A stretch of 5,845 bases of DNA, taken from assembly GCA_007124345.1 (NCBI GenBank), contig SLFH01000161.1, positions 1 to 5,845 on the forward strand, in the 5' to 3' direction. Below, in pieces: positions 5,298 through 5,845 of this stretch. Under the pieces are notes generated by a model. It was not told the origin of the DNA. It was given only the letters and a program-made list of their open reading frames with translations, and searched no databases. The stretch comes from Phycisphaerales bacterium (GTDB lineage Bacteria; Planctomycetota; Phycisphaerae; Phycisphaerales; UBA1924). Position 1 is the stretch's first letter. Every line of letters starts with the position of its first letter. The position numbers and the translations under genes were made by a program.

Positions 5298-5845
5298 ATG
5301 GCCGGCAAAGTCTCTTCAGACCCCAATGTCTTCCTCCTCCCCGACATCGGCGAAGGCCTCCAGGAGGCCGAGGTCATCAAGTGGCTCGTCTCTGAAGGCG
5401 ACGAGGTCGAGGAAAACCAGGCCCTCGCGGAGGTCCAGACCGACAAGGCCCTCACCGAGATCCCAAGCCCCCGCGCCGGCAAGATCGCCAAGCTCCACGG
5501 CGCCGACGGCGAGGTCATGAAAGTCGGCGCGCCCTTCGTCTCGTATGTCGGCGCCGGCGGCGCCGCGCCCGAGCCCAAGGCCCCGCCCGCCAAGAGCCCC
5601 GTGCAAGAAGAAGTACGCGAAGACGCGGGCACCGTCGTCGGCCAGATGTCCGGCGACCTCGCCGGCGTCAGCCGCGCCGAAGGCAAGGCCCTCGCGACCC
5701 CCGCCGTCCGCCGCCTCGCCCGCGACCTCGGCGTCGACATCGACACCGTCAAGGGCACTGGCATCGGAGGGCGCGTGACCAAGCGCGATGTCGAAGCCGC
5801 AAAGGCAGGCGCAGGCACCCAGTCCCGCGCCGCCAGCACCACGCC
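5298..5845 (+). CDS. pdhC: 2-oxoacid dehydrogenase E2 (dihydrolipoyl acetyltransferase), N-terminal part, 3' end missing
   Basis: E2 is the core of the complex: its swinging lipoyl arm carries the acyl group from E1 to coenzyme A. The frame stays open from the ATG at 5298 to the right edge, giving 182 residues. Residues 11-84 form one lipoyl domain, with the lipoyl-lysine K50 in EVQTDKALTEIPSP. An Ala/Pro/Lys/Glu-rich flexible linker follows (about 85-130). Next is the peripheral subunit-binding domain (about 131-168: LATPAVRRLARDLGVDIDTV, then KGTGIGGRVTKRDVEAA), which holds E3 and/or E1. A second linker begins where the window ends; the catalytic domain with its His/Asp motif is out of view. 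GAGGA at 5288-5292, five bases before the ATG, supports the start. Only one lipoyl domain is present before the binding domain. The EVQ-x-DKA form of the lipoyl motif is as in Bacillus PdhC. It could instead be a branched-chain E2. Confidence 0.9.
   Translation, partial: MAGKVSSDPNVFLLPDIGEGLQEAEVIKWLVSEGDEVEENQALAEVQTDKALTEIPSPRAGKIAKLHGADGEVMKVGAPFVSYVGAGGAAPEPKAPPAKSPVQEEVREDAGTVVGQMSGDLAGVSRAEGKALATPAVRRLARDLGVDIDTVKGTGIGGRVTKRDVEAAKAGAGTQSRAASTT

Noticed and set aside
5093..5842. A 249-codon - strand frame over the end of pdhB and the E2 gene
   Set aside because: It is a Ser/Arg/Ala/Pro-rich shadow of two genes with clear lipoyl and transketolase-type motifs on the + strand.

Overview
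This is a GC-rich window (by eye about two thirds G+C, with a strong preference for C-ending codons such as GTC, CTC and ATC). It reads entirely on the + strand as ordinary central and fatty-acid metabolism. I cannot fix the organism from sequence alone. Codon usage, the mix of protein types and the gene spacing would suit a high-GC environmental bacterium, and a planctomycete of the Phycisphaerae type is my best but weakly supported guess.

Left part (about 1-2632), fatty-acid beta-oxidation. The window opens inside the C-terminal end of a crotonase-family protein (enoyl-CoA hydratase/isomerase). After a 170-base gap comes a complete 661-residue acyl-CoA dehydrogenase of the long, VLCAD/ACAD9-like type, with the catalytic glutamate and the additional C-terminal helical domain. 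The first two beta-oxidation steps are therefore side by side. A Rho-independent terminator overlaps the dehydrogenase stop codon and closes this unit.

Right part (about 2640-5845), a 2-oxoacid dehydrogenase operon, most like the pyruvate dehydrogenase complex of Bacillus type: pdhA (E1 alpha), a small unexpected gene, pdhB (E1 beta) and the 5' end of the E2 acyltransferase gene, which runs off the right edge with its lipoyl domain and E3-binding domain visible. The complex turns pyruvate (or possibly a branched-chain 2-oxoacid) into acyl-CoA, so both halves of the window produce acetyl-CoA. The lipoamide dehydrogenase (E3) gene is not in view.

The one really unexpected element is the 93-residue protein encoded between pdhA and pdhB. 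It resembles the small SwrD/FlbD family known from flagellar operons but sits inside a metabolic operon with its own good ribosome binding site. Other points of interest are a near-perfect inverted repeat in the pdhA leader, a hairpin between pdhB and the E2 gene, and a serine-to-cysteine change in the acyl-CoA dehydrogenase signature. I saw no RNA genes, mobile elements, CRISPR arrays or defence genes.
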